A DNA stretch of 37,611 bases from Rhodoglobus sp. Its GTDB lineage: Bacteria; Actinomycetota; Actinomycetes; Actinomycetales; Microbacteriaceae. The position numbers and the translations under genes are program-made. The stretch is from the NCBI GenBank assembly GCA_025464445.1, contig JAODLY010000042.1, positions 1-37,611 of the forward strand. Direction: 5' to 3'. The notes under the pieces are model-generated. The model was not told the origin of the DNA, did not search any database, and saw only the letters and a program-made list of their open reading frames with translations. Of the stretch, positions 1 through 7,642 are shown piece after piece. Every line of letters starts with the position of its first letter. Within the stretch, counting starts at the first letter, position 1.

Positions 1-525
<525 letters not shown>

Positions 526-568
526 TTACTCCTTGGGTTGCCATGCCTATCAGAAATGTGCGCGGCAA

Positions 569-589
569 GTTGAGCCGCGCTGTATCAAG
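569..589 (-). promoter_or_regulatory. Degenerate HAIR-like HspR site, dnaK-proximal
   Basis: The sequence reads GTTGAGC-N7-TATCAAG, which keeps the spacing of the HspR-associated inverted repeat (CTTGAGT-N7-ACTCAAG) with some mismatches. It lies about 50 bases upstream of the dnaK start. A possible promoter for dnaK on the minus strand is TTGACA (complement of 611-616) with a weak -10, CAAACT (complement of 588-593), at 17 bases, so this repeat would overlap the -10 region. The assignment rests on similarity of motif and position. Confidence 0.6.
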
Positions 590-597
590 TTTGCGCC

Positions 598-606
598 TGT
601 GGATAA
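598..606 (-). promoter_or_regulatory. Perfect DnaA-box 9-mer in the dnaK upstream region
   Basis: The plus strand reads TGTGGATAA, so the minus strand has the consensus DnaA box TTATCCACA. It sits between the two HspR-type repeats and inside the spacer of the tentative dnaK promoter. A single box is no proof of DnaA binding, and chance occurrence is possible. Confidence 0.4.
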
Positions 607-631
607 CTGGTGTCAAGTTCAAACCGAAAAA

Positions 632-652
632 CTTGAGCCTGTGTGACTCAAG
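632..652 (-). promoter_or_regulatory. HAIR element (HspR operator) upstream of dnaK
   Basis: CTTGAGC-N7-ACTCAAG matches the HspR-associated inverted repeat CTTGAGT-N7-ACTCAAG at 13 of 14 arm positions. It lies about 115 bases upstream of dnaK, just beyond a TTGACA -35-like hexamer. In Streptomyces and Mycobacterium, HspR bound to such repeats represses the dnaK operon until heat shock. A further overlapping inverted pair (613-619 and 630-636) shares its left arm. Confidence 0.88.
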
Positions 653-710
653 TTAGCGCCATGGCCGCGGCGTGCGGCATCCCGGACGGAGCCACGCGAC
701 GGGATCGGCC

Positions 711-1247
711 CTAGAACTTGCGCGTGAAGGGCAGCGGCTTACGCATCCTGATGAGCAGGATGAGCGGTACGAGCACATATGGCCCGTTGTAGAGCAGGAA
801 CACCACGGGATTGGGCGTGCGCTCGGCAGCGCTGCCGAAGAACTCCACCCCGAACACCGGGATGGCGGTGAGCGAGATGATCATCGTCGCGTAGATCACG
901 GCGAACAGCTGGATGCGGTTCCAACCCCTGGCGAGCGAGATGATCAACAGGATGTAGAAGGTGCCGTAAAGGAACGCGGACGTGCCGCTGATCATCCGCA
1001 GCCAGACCGGGTGCGACTGGTAGAGCGGGTCGTAATTGGACGAATAGGTGTAGTTCCACTGCACGAGGATGTTCGGGGAATCGGCCACCTGGTCGAGCCC
1101 AAGACCTTCCACCGAATCGCTGATGATCGAGGTCACGATGAACACCGCGAAGATCGCGATGAAGAAGATGTCGATCGGGCGCTGACGCAGCGGAAGGTTC
1201 TTCACGGGCGCGGGGGCAACGAGTGCGGTATCGGTCACGGTGGTCAT
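711..1247 (-). CDS. EXPERA-domain-like four-helix membrane protein
   Basis: A 178-residue membrane protein with four predicted hydrophobic helices. From about residue 60 it shows the pattern of the EXPERA domain (TM6SF/TMEM97/emopamil-binding family): W near the first loop, an NYDPLY segment, then HPVWLR, an aromatic-rich helix, a GWNRIQ loop and IYATMI. Eukaryotic members bind sterol-like ligands; bacterial members are uncharacterised, so no reaction is claimed. The ATG at 1247 was chosen because upstream codons enter the promoter of the divergent transporter and the N-terminus becomes membrane-free and short. No clear ribosome binding site is visible. The gene is divergent from the MFS transporter, starting about 70 bases away. 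The family call comes from pattern recognition, not a search. Confidence 0.7.
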   Translation of the reverse strand: MTTVTDTALVAPAPVKNLPLRQRPIDIFFIAIFAVFIVTSIISDSVEGLGLDQVADSPNILVQWNYTYSSNYDPLYQSHPVWLRMISGTSAFLYGTFYILLIISLARGWNRIQLFAVIYATMIISLTAIPVFGVEFFGSAAERTPNPVVFLLYNGPYVLVPLILLIRMRKPLPFTRKF

Positions 1248-1316
1248 GTTATCGGCGCCGGAGCCACCGCCGAAAGACGCCACCCGTTGTTTACCGTCAG
1301 CCACTAGCGTGTGAGC

Positions 1317-2849
1317 ATGACGGACAAGACCCCCGACAACGACGTCGATGGAATATCTGAAAGCACAGTTGAGCTGATCGGAAGCGATGACGCTTTCGCG
1401 GTCGCGGGAGCACTGACCGACAAGCGGGTTCCGAACCCATCGCGCAGGGCGGCGGTGCCGATCGCCGGCCTGGATCTCCAGGAGGGCAAGAAGATCCCAC
1501 GCAGCCACGTCGTGGCCTGGGCGTTCTGGGACTGGGGCGGAGCGGCGTTCAACGCCGTCATCACCACCTTCGTGTTCACCGTGTACATCACCGGCGCCCT
1601 CTTCGTCGACCCGGCGCTGAAGGCCGCGCGCGACGCCGAGGTCGACCTCAAGGGCCCCGCGCACGCGGCCGTGACCGCCGCGGAGGCTCCCCTGTCATCC
1701 GGGCTCGGATTCGGCCTGGCAATTGCCGGGATCGTCGTGGCCCTCATCGCGCCGGTGCTCGGACAACGCACCGATGGCTCGGGCCGCCGCAAGCTGTGGC
1801 TCGCCATCAATACCGGTGTTGTCGTAGTCGTCACCGCGCTCATGTTCTTTGTGCAGGGACAGCCCAGCTTCTTCCTGCTCGGCGTCGCCCTCGTCTCGAT
1901 CGGCACGGTGTTCTACGAGATCGCGACGGTGAACTACAACGCGATGCTCATCCAGGTGTCGACCCCGACGACCGTCGGCAAGGTCAGTGGACTCGGCTGG
2001 GGTGCCGGATATCTCGGCGGAATCGTGCTGCTTCTCATCGTGTATTTCGGCCTGGTGGTAGACGGCGCGACGCCCGGCACGGGGGGACTGTTGGGCGTCA
2101 CGGAAGAGAACGGCCTGAACATCAGGATCATCGCCCTCATCGCGGCGGCCTGGACCCTCGTCTTCTCCCTGCCCATACTCATCAAGGTCCCCGAGATGAC
2201 GGGTGGCGACCGCCGGCCCAAAGTCGGGTTCTTCCAGTCCTATGTCGTGCTGTTCCGCGACGTCGTTTCGCTGTGGAAGGAGAGCAGGAACACCGTGCTG
2301 TTCCTCATTTCCAGCGCCCTGTTCCGCGACGGCCTTGTCGGCGTGTTCACGTTCGGCGGCATCCTCGCCCAGGGCACGTTCGGGTTCAGCAGCGGCCAGG
2401 TCATCATCTTCGCCATCGCCGCGAACGTCGTCGCGGGGGTGAGCACCTTCATCTCGGGTCTGTTCGATGACAAGTTCGGGGCGAAGCCGGTTATCGTCGT
2501 GTCGCTGGTCGGGCTAGTGCTGGCCGGGCTCGGGGTGTTCTTCGTGCACGACCTTGGGAGCAATGCATTCTGGGTCGGTGGCCTCATCCTCTGCCTGTTC
2601 GTCGGACCCGCGCAGTCGGCGAGCCGTACGTTCCTCGCCAGGGTCACGCCGGCGGGGCGCGAGGGCGAAGTCTTCGGCCTCTACGCCACGACGGGTCGCG
2701 CGGTCAGCTTCCTCGCACCCCTGCTGTTCGCCGCGTTTGTTGCGGTATTCGGTGCGCAGTACTGGGGCATTCTCGGCATCGTGCTCGTGCTGCTCGTCGG
2801 GCTCGTCCTGCTCATCCCGGTCAAGGCGACGCAATCGCTCAAGAACTAG
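1317..2849 (+). CDS. MFS transporter, UMF1/Atg22-type permease
   Basis: A 510-residue polytopic membrane protein with about 12 hydrophobic helices. The first helix has the signature of the UMF1/Atg22 family: WAFWDWGGAAFNAVITTFVF, followed by an extracytoplasmic loop and a second helix ending in RTDGSGRRK, the family's version of the MFS cytoplasmic loop. Yeast Atg22 exports amino acids from the vacuole; substrates of bacterial members are unknown. The N-terminal tail of about 60 residues is acidic and hydrophilic. An in-frame GTG at 1311 is an alternative start, but TAGCGT at 1305-1310 looks like a -10 box that would place the first transcribed base at the ATG of 1317, so a leaderless start is preferred. 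No ribosome binding site is visible. Confidence 0.88.
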   Translation: MTDKTPDNDVDGISESTVELIGSDDAFAVAGALTDKRVPNPSRRAAVPIAGLDLQEGKKIPRSHVVAWAFWDWGGAAFNAVITTFVFTVYITGALFVDPALKAARDAEVDLKGPAHAAVTAAEAPLSSGLGFGLAIAGIVVALIAPVLGQRTDGSGRRKLWLAINTGVVVVVTALMFFVQGQPSFFLLGVALVSIGTVFYEIATVNYNAMLIQVSTPTTVGKVSGLGWGAGYLGGIVLLLIVYFGLVVDGATPGTGGLLGVTEENGLNIRIIALIAAAWTLVFSLPILIKVPEMTGGDRRPKVGFFQSYVVLFRDVVSLWKESRNTVLFLISSALFRDGLVGVFTFGGILAQGTFGFSSGQVIIFAIAANVVAGVSTFISGLFDDKFGAKPVIVVSLVGLVLAGLGVFFVHDLGSNAFWVGGLILCLFVGPAQSASRTFLARVTPAGREGEVFGLYATTGRAVSFLAPLLFAAFVAVFGAQYWGILGIVLVLLVGLVLLIPVKATQSLKN

Positions 2850-2918
2850 CCGTCACGCCCTGACCTCGCTGGCCGGAATTCTATGGCGATGTCGGTGGTG
2901 CGCCGTCAGGCTTGATCC

Positions 2919-3707
2919 ATGACATCGCAAGCCGACAAGGCAGTCCTGCTCAACTCACTCCACGTGCCCGGCACGCCGCTCATCGTGACAAACGTCTGGG
3001 ATGCCGTGACCGCGCGCATCGTTGCAGCCGCTCCCGGCGTCAAGGCGATCGCGACGGCGAGCCACTCCGTGAGCTTCGCGCACGGGGTCGATGACGGCGA
3101 GGGGCTCAGCGTCGACCAGGCCCTCGAGACTGCACGCATCGTCTCCGACGCCGTCGACCTGCCGGTCTCTGTCGACTTCGAGCGCGGCTACGCCCGGGAT
3201 GCCGCGGGCGTGCAGCACAACGTCGAGCGCCTCATCGCGGCCGGCGCCGTGGGGCTCAACTTCGAGGACAGCACGGGAGACCCCGCAGCGCCCATGTTCC
3301 CCCTTGAGGAGCAGGTCGGCCGCGTCGCGGCGGTGCGCGCCGCGGGCATCGCCACGGGCATCCCGGTCGTCATCAACGCACGCGTCGACGCACTCGTGCG
3401 TGGCGAGGACTGGGCCGGGATGGTGACGCGCGCGAACGCGTACCTCGCCGCGGGTGCCGACGTGGTGTTCGTGCTCGGGCTGCGCGATGAGGATTCGGTG
3501 GCGAAGGCGATCGCCGAGATCGACGGACGGGTGTCTGTCGTCTCGAACCCGACATCCGTTCCACTGCGGCGGCTCGCCGAACTCGGGGTTTCGCGGGTGA
3601 GCTTCGGGCCGGGCACGCTCGGGCTGGCCCTCGCGCACCTGCAGGCGGCGGCCACGCAACTCACCGCGCTCGGGGAGTATCCCGCCGAACTCGGTTTCAG
3701 TTACTGA
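2919..3707 (+). CDS. Isocitrate lyase/PEP mutase superfamily protein
   Basis: A 262-residue cytosolic TIM-barrel enzyme of the PEP mutase/isocitrate lyase superfamily. Visible signatures are NVWDAVTARI near residue 25, VSVDFERGYA near residue 85 and GLNFEDSTGD near residue 115, the Mg-binding acidic strand ends of the barrel, plus VINARVDAL. The superfamily includes PEP mutase, carboxyPEP mutase, methylisocitrate lyase and oxaloacetate decarboxylase; the isocitrate-lyase KKCGH motif is not present. This subgroup is usually annotated only as 'isocitrate lyase/phosphoenolpyruvate mutase family', and the real substrate cannot be read here. The ATG has CAGGCT 6 bases upstream and no ribosome binding site, consistent with a leaderless mRNA. 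Confidence 0.88.
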   Translation: MTSQADKAVLLNSLHVPGTPLIVTNVWDAVTARIVAAAPGVKAIATASHSVSFAHGVDDGEGLSVDQALETARIVSDAVDLPVSVDFERGYARDAAGVQHNVERLIAAGAVGLNFEDSTGDPAAPMFPLEEQVGRVAAVRAAGIATGIPVVINARVDALVRGEDWAGMVTRANAYLAAGADVVFVLGLRDEDSVAKAIAEIDGRVSVVSNPTSVPLRRLAELGVSRVSFGPGTLGLALAHLQAAATQLTALGEYPAELGFSY

Positions 3708-3722
3708 GGGGGCGCGGCGGCG

Positions 3723-3781
3723 GCGAGGTGCGGCAATCGCATCTTCGTCGCCCTCCCGAAGGCGCATTTGCCGCACCTCGC
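3723..3781. repeat. Inverted repeat with 14-bp perfect arms, convergent intergenic
   Basis: GCGAGGTGCGGCAA at 3723-3736 is matched exactly by its reverse complement at 3768-3781, with 31 bases between. The inner flanks (CATCTTCG and CGAAGGCG) also pair partly, so a long hairpin can form. It lies between two convergent genes (3707 and 3820), where it could end transcription from either side, but there is no T-tract. It may instead be a dispersed intergenic repeat; no second copy was noticed in this window. Confidence 0.7.
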
Positions 3782-3819
3782 GCGGGTCGGCGGCGCGCGA
3801 AGGGGTCGGCGGCGGCTCG

Positions 3820-4356
3820 CTAGCGCAGGTTCGCCACGAACCGCGAGAGCAGGGCTGAGAACGTCGCGACCTCATCCGCGCTGAAGCCGGCGAGCGCATC
3901 CGTCACCGCGGTCCTGCGGTTGGCATGGGCCGACTGCAGCAGCACGCGGCCGGCTGCCGAGAGTTCTACGACGCTGCGCCGGGCATCCCGCTCGTCGGCG
4001 CGCCTGGTCACGAGCCCACGCTCGACGGCCTCGTTCACGAGGCGGCTCGCCCTGGGTTGATCGACACCGATGGCGTCGGCGATCTCAGAGATCCCCATGC
4101 GTATCGCCGGGTCGGCCCGGAGCAGCACTTCGAGGAGGCGGAATCGTGCCGCTCCGCCGAGGGTGTGGTCGTGCGCGTGCGCGCGCATGCGCGCGGGCGG
4201 CGGGCCGTCTCCCCAGGGCGGCCGGTGGCCGCCGGCCCAGGGTGGGCCCTCGTGCATCATGTCGCCGCCCCGCGTACGTCGACCCGGGGTGCCCCTGCGC
4301 ATGACGACGAGCGCCGCCTCGATGGCCGCAACCGGGTCTTGACTTCCATGCATCAT
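3820..4356 (-). CDS. MarR-family transcriptional regulator with His/Pro/Gly-rich N-terminal segment
   Basis: A 178-residue regulator. Residues from about 65 on form a MarR-type winged helix: GGAARFRLLEVLLRADP, then MGISEIADAIGVDQPRASRLVNEAVERGL (recognition helix) and the wing TRRADERDARRSVVELS. The first 65 residues are unusual: a short helix, a basic stretch, then a segment rich in Gly, Pro, Met and His (MMHEGPPW, GGHRPPWG, RAHAHDH) that could bind metal. Start: two adjacent ATGs at 4356 and 4353; TAAGAT ends 7 bases before 4356, suggesting a leaderless mRNA. It is divergent from the small gene at 4415, and two palindromes lie in the shared promoter region, so autoregulation and control of the divergent genes are likely. 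The ligand is unknown. Confidence 0.88.
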   Translation of the reverse strand: MMHGSQDPVAAIEAALVVMRRGTPGRRTRGGDMMHEGPPWAGGHRPPWGDGPPPARMRAHAHDHTLGGAARFRLLEVLLRADPAIRMGISEIADAIGVDQPRASRLVNEAVERGLVTRRADERDARRSVVELSAAGRVLLQSAHANRRTAVTDALAGFSADEVATFSALLSRFVANLR

Positions 4357-4359
4357 GTA

Positions 4360-4394
4360 TGTAATCTTACAACTGTTGTCATATGACATACATT
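4360..4394. promoter_or_regulatory. Divergent promoter with two palindromic operators
   Basis: TGTAATCTTACA at 4360-4371 is a 5-2-5 palindrome, and TGTCATATGACA at 4377-4388 is a perfect 12-base palindrome; their centres are 17 bases apart. The first covers the presumed -10 (TAAGAT, minus strand, complement of 4364-4369) of the MarR gene. The second fills the spacer of a plus-strand promoter formed by CTTACA (4366-4371) and TACATT (4389-4394), 17 bases apart, for the gene at 4415. MarR dimers bind palindromes of this size, so these are the best candidates for its operator. Confidence 0.6.
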
Positions 4395-4414
4395 ACGAAT
4401 CAGAGGAAACCATC

Positions 4415-4795
4415 ATGACTACCCCCCATGAAACCCAAACACCCCGCCCGAACTTCTGGCTTCGCGCCATCGAGTTCCGCAAGCACCAGTTGACCCGCGA
4501 ATACCGCGACACCCTCGGCGACAAGGCGCGTGACGGCATCTCCGACGAGGACTACGCCACGACGATGGCGACCCTCGAGAAGATGGCCCGCAACCTCGGC
4601 TGGGACGATTCGCAGCGCGACGAGTTCGCCCGCGGACGCGGCTTCGGCCCCGGACGCGGCTTCGGCCACCGCCACCCCGGCATGATGCGCGGCTTCGGTC
4701 CGCGCGGCTTCCAGGACCACCCCGATCATGGCCACGACCACGGAGCCGAGGGCCACGACCACCCAGCTGACAAGCACGGGCAGCCCGAGGCATAG
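4415..4795 (+). CDS. Small protein: MarR2-like C-terminal module plus Gly/His-rich tail
   Basis: A 126-residue soluble protein of unknown function. Residues 11-35 (RPNFWLRAIEFRK...) resemble the N-terminus of the protein encoded at 4802, and residues 40-65 (SDEDYATTMATLEKMARNLG region) match the last 26 residues of that protein at about 17 positions. The intervening winged helix is absent, so it looks like a deletion derivative of a MarR-like protein. Residues 66-126 are a low-complexity tail rich in Gly, Arg and Phe and then His and Asp (repeats of GFGP, HGHDH, GHDHP), with about nine His, which suggests metal binding. ATG at 4415 follows AGAGGAAA by 5 bases. It is followed after 6 bases by the next gene and is divergent from the MarR regulator. 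Confidence 0.75.
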   Translation: MTTPHETQTPRPNFWLRAIEFRKHQLTREYRDTLGDKARDGISDEDYATTMATLEKMARNLGWDDSQRDEFARGRGFGPGRGFGHRHPGMMRGFGPRGFQDHPDHGHDHGAEGHDHPADKHGQPEA

Positions 4796-4801
4796 CGGCC
4801 C

Positions 4802-5221
4802 ATGTCCACTCCTCGACCGATTGGATTCTGGCTCAAACTCGTCGATCGCATGATCGACGAGCAGTTCGCCTCGACTCTCGAGGAACACGGCGTCACCCGG
4901 CGCCAGTGGCAGCTCCTCAACGTGCTCAGTTCCGAGCCCGCGACTGTGGAGCGACTGGATGCCGCGGTGGCGCCGTTCCTGGCCGGGGACTCGTCAGAGT
5001 CATCCGCTGAACACCTCGCAGAGCTCGTCGACAGCGGCTGGGTGGACAGCACGGCCGACGGGTACGAACTCGCCGAGCGCGGACGCGTCGCGTTCGACCG
5101 CCTCGCCGAGGTCGTCGCCGCGCAGCGCACCCTCATGACGGAGGGTCTTACCCAGGAGCAGTACGACGACACCCTTGCCACACTCGAGCGCATGGCACGA
5201 AATCTCGGCTGGAACGACTAG
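4802..5221 (+). CDS. MarR-like winged-helix protein
   Basis: A 139-residue protein that looks like a compact MarR-family regulator: FWLKLVDRMIDEQF (dimer helix), VTRRQWQLLNVLSSEPATVERLD (first helices), a helix-turn-helix around SSESSAEHLAELVDSGWVD and a short wing STADGYELAERGR. The basic residues common in MarR recognition helices and wings are scarce here, so DNA binding is uncertain. The last 26 residues are shared with the preceding small protein. It is probably co-transcribed with that gene (6-base gap). Its stop codon TAG lies in the palindrome CTAG (5218-5221), which also supplies the stop of the convergent crtI gene. Confidence 0.75.
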   Translation: MSTPRPIGFWLKLVDRMIDEQFASTLEEHGVTRRQWQLLNVLSSEPATVERLDAAVAPFLAGDSSESSAEHLAELVDSGWVDSTADGYELAERGRVAFDRLAEVVAAQRTLMTEGLTQEQYDDTLATLERMARNLGWND

Positions 5222-6996
5222 TCCTCGTCGTCGCGAAGCGCTCGTCTCGCCGCGAGCATGCTCGACGCCGCCCGTTGCGCTCCCGCGGCCGCGGTCTTCG
5301 CGCCTACGGCCGCGCTCTTCGCGCCCGCCGCGACCGACTTCGCTCCTGTAGCAAGCGACTTCGCACCGACAGTCGCCCCCCTGGCTCCAACCGCCGCGAG
5401 CTGCCTGGCGCGCGCCACAGCCGCTGAGGGCACAACCGCTTCGACCGGCTCGAGCGGCTCCGGCAACTGCCCGGTCGAAGTGTCGCCGCGCAACCGTTTG
5501 ACGAGCAGCTCAGCGCTGACGAGACACATCGGCAGTCCGATGCCCGGGAGCGTCGAACCGCCGACGTAGTACAGGTCGCCGACATGCTTGGAGGCGTTGC
5601 CGGGGCGGAAGAACCCGCTCTGGCCCGGCGTGTGGGCGAGGCCCAATGCCGAGCCGCGCCAGGCGTTGAATTCATCGGCGAAGTTCGCCGGACCTACAGT
5701 GCGGCGCACAGTCACCCGCGCGGCGAGGTCGGGGATGCCCGCCCACTCCGAGATCTGCGCGATGATGCTGTCCGCCAGCGCCTCGATGCGGGCGTCGCCG
5801 TCACCGTCCACGTCTCCGCGCCCGATGCTCGGATCGGCGGGGACCGGCACGAGCACGACGAGGCCCTCGAAACCTTCAGGCGCGACATCCGGGTCGACAC
5901 CGCTCGGCTTGCAGATGTACAGCGACGCAGGCTGCGGAATGCCCGCCGGCTCCCCGAAGATCTTGTCGAACCCCTGCTGCCAATCTTTCGCGAACAGCAG
6001 CGTGTGGTGCTCGAGCTGCGGCAGTTCACCCTCGACACCCAGGTAGAGCAACAGGGCGCCGGGCCCCGGGGTCTTCGCGTCCCAGTACTCCTGCGGATAG
6101 GTACGCTCGTCCATGTCGAGAAGGCGTGTCTCCGTGAAGTGCAGGTCGGCCGCCGAGACAACTATGTCGGCGCCAAGCGTCTTCCTCGCGCGTGTGCCGT
6201 CGAGATACTTGACGCCGCGCGCCTTGCCGTTCTCGACGATGATGCGAGTGACATCCGCGTGGGTGATGATTTCGGCGCCGGCCGCGACGGCGAGGTCTTC
6301 GATGCTCTCGATCACCCTGGCAAAACCGCCCATCGGGTAGAGCACGCCAGCGTCAAGGTCGAGGTGGCTCATGAGGTGGTACATGCTCGGGGCCAGCCGC
6401 GGTGACGAACCGAGGAACACCGCGGGGTAGCCCAGGATCTGCTGCAATCGACGGTCTTTCACCGTGCGCCTCACGAGCGAGGCGAGCGGCCGGGCGAGTA
6501 GTCGCGTGAGGTGCACCCACCGCCTCACGACGTCCCCGGTTGCCACCCTGCGGATGTCCGCGAAGGTCGTGTAGAGAAGGTGCTTGCCGGCGAGATCGTA
6601 CGTCTCCTGCGCAGACTCGAGGTAGCCCTCGAGCCGGGCACCTGCACCCCGCTCGATGCCTTCGAACAGTTCGATGTTGTCCTCGACACTCGCGGAGATG
6701 TCCACGGGTTCGGCCTGGCCTTCGAAGTACACGCGATAGCCAGGGTCGAGGGTGACAAGGCGCAGTTGCTCGTCGGCGGAGGTGCCGAGCAGGCGGTAGA
6801 AGTGGTCGAATGCCTCCGGCATGAGATACCACGACGGTCCAGTGTCGAACCGGAATCCGTCGTGACGCCACGATCCGGCGCGGCCACCCACTTCTGGCCT
6901 GGCCTCGAGCACAGTCACCTGGTGGCCTTCGCGGGCGAGCAGCGCAGCACTGGCGAGTCCGGCGATCCCGGCGCCGATGATGACTACCCGGCTCAC
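5218..6996 (-). CDS. crtI: Phytoene desaturase (CrtI family) with heptad-repeat C-terminal tail
   Basis: FAD-dependent desaturase/isomerase that introduces double bonds into phytoene in carotenoid synthesis at the membrane. The 592-residue product starts with the dinucleotide-binding fold VVIIGAGIAGLASAALLAREG, followed by GGRAGSW and RFDTGPSWYLMPE; near the end of the catalytic part it has the CrtI C-terminal signature NLYYVGGSTLPG-like (DLYYVGGSTLPGIGLPM). Usual CrtI proteins are about 490-510 residues; here about 80 extra residues follow, including six copies of a seven-residue unit (VGAKSLA type). GTG at 6996 was chosen because the Rossmann strand begins directly after it; longer in-frame forms overlap the divergent idi gene. 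No other crt genes are in the window. Desaturation number and product cannot be read. Confidence 0.92.
   Translation of the reverse strand: MSRVVIIGAGIAGLASAALLAREGHQVTVLEARPEVGGRAGSWRHDGFRFDTGPSWYLMPEAFDHFYRLLGTSADEQLRLVTLDPGYRVYFEGQAEPVDISASVEDNIELFEGIERGAGARLEGYLESAQETYDLAGKHLLYTTFADIRRVATGDVVRRWVHLTRLLARPLASLVRRTVKDRRLQQILGYPAVFLGSSPRLAPSMYHLMSHLDLDAGVLYPMGGFARVIESIEDLAVAAGAEIITHADVTRIIVENGKARGVKYLDGTRARKTLGADIVVSAADLHFTETRLLDMDERTYPQEYWDAKTPGPGALLLYLGVEGELPQLEHHTLLFAKDWQQGFDKIFGEPAGIPQPASLYICKPSGVDPDVAPEGFEGLVVLVPVPADPSIGRGDVDGDGDARIEALADSIIAQISEWAGIPDLAARVTVRRTVGPANFADEFNAWRGSALGLAHTPGQSGFFRPGNASKHVGDLYYVGGSTLPGIGLPMCLVSAELLVKRLRGDTSTGQLPEPLEPVEAVVPSAAVARARQLAAVGARGATVGAKSLATGAKSVAAGAKSAAVGAKTAAAGAQRAASSMLAARRALRDDED
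5276..5401 (-). repeat. Tandem 21-bp repeat inside the 3' end of crtI
   Basis: About six units with a 21-base period (unit starts near 5276, 5297, 5318, 5339, 5360 and 5381), most with TTCGC or a variant at the start on the plus strand. In the crtI frame each unit encodes a seven-residue repeat of the pattern small-Gly-Ala-Lys-x-x-Ala. Units have diverged at several codon positions, so this is not a recent pure duplication. Confidence 0.8.
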
Positions 6997-7120
6997 CCGG
7001 ATACCGCCGCAGAGTTGCTGACTAGGCTGGACTGGCAAGCCGCAACGGCGGCGACCTGCACGCGCCTCCCCCCGGAGAGGGCCAGCAGCCCAGAACCATC
7101 CACCTAGGCAGACTACCGCG

Positions 7121-7642
7121 ATGACACTCCCAGAAGAGGTCGTGCTCGTGGATGACGCGGGAAACCCGATCGGCACGGCGGACAAGCGTTCCGTGCACAC
7201 GTCTGCCACGCCGTTGCACCTCGCGTTCTCCTGCCACGTGTACTCCCCGTCCGGCGGTGTGCTCGTAACCCGGCGCGCCCTGTCCAAGGCGACGTGGCCG
7301 GGAGTCTGGACGAACTCGTTCTGCGGGCATCCGGCTCCCGGCGAGTCGATGGATGACGCGATCGCGCGCCGCGCGCGCGACGAGCTCGGCATCACTCTCG
7401 CCGCGCTCGAGGTCGTGCTGCCCGACTTCCGGTACCGCGCCGTCGACGCCTCCGGCATCGTCGAGAACGAGATCTGCCCGGTCTACCGGGCGGTCACGAC
7501 GGACCTGGTCGTGCCGAACCCGTCGGAGGTCGCCGAATACGAATGGGTCGACCCAGCCGTGCTGCACGACGCTGCGGTCGCGGTGCCGTTCGCGTTCAGC
7601 CCATGGCTGGGATGGCAGCTGGAGCAACTCGGGCGGCCATGA
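7121..7642 (+). CDS. idi: Isopentenyl-diphosphate delta-isomerase, type I
   Basis: Nudix-fold enzyme that interconverts isopentenyl and dimethylallyl diphosphate, supplying precursors for carotenoids and other isoprenoids in the cytosol. The 173-residue length is typical. Expected active-site and metal residues are all present: H26, H33 (PLHLAF), C68 and H70 in WTNSFCGHP, and E115 and E117 in VENEICPVY. It is divergent from crtI with 124 bases between starts, fitting a role in carotenoid supply. The ATG at 7121 is preceded by CAGACT 6 bases upstream and no clear ribosome binding site. The stop overlaps the start of the downstream lipoprotein gene (ATGA), so the two are likely co-transcribed. 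Confidence 0.96.
   Translation: MTLPEEVVLVDDAGNPIGTADKRSVHTSATPLHLAFSCHVYSPSGGVLVTRRALSKATWPGVWTNSFCGHPAPGESMDDAIARRARDELGITLAALEVVLPDFRYRAVDASGIVENEICPVYRAVTTDLVVPNPSEVAEYEWVDPAVLHDAAVAVPFAFSPWLGWQLEQLGRP

Noticed and set aside
5276-5401. CRISPR-like array
   Set aside because: Units are 21 bases with no spacers and they encode heptads in the crtI frame.
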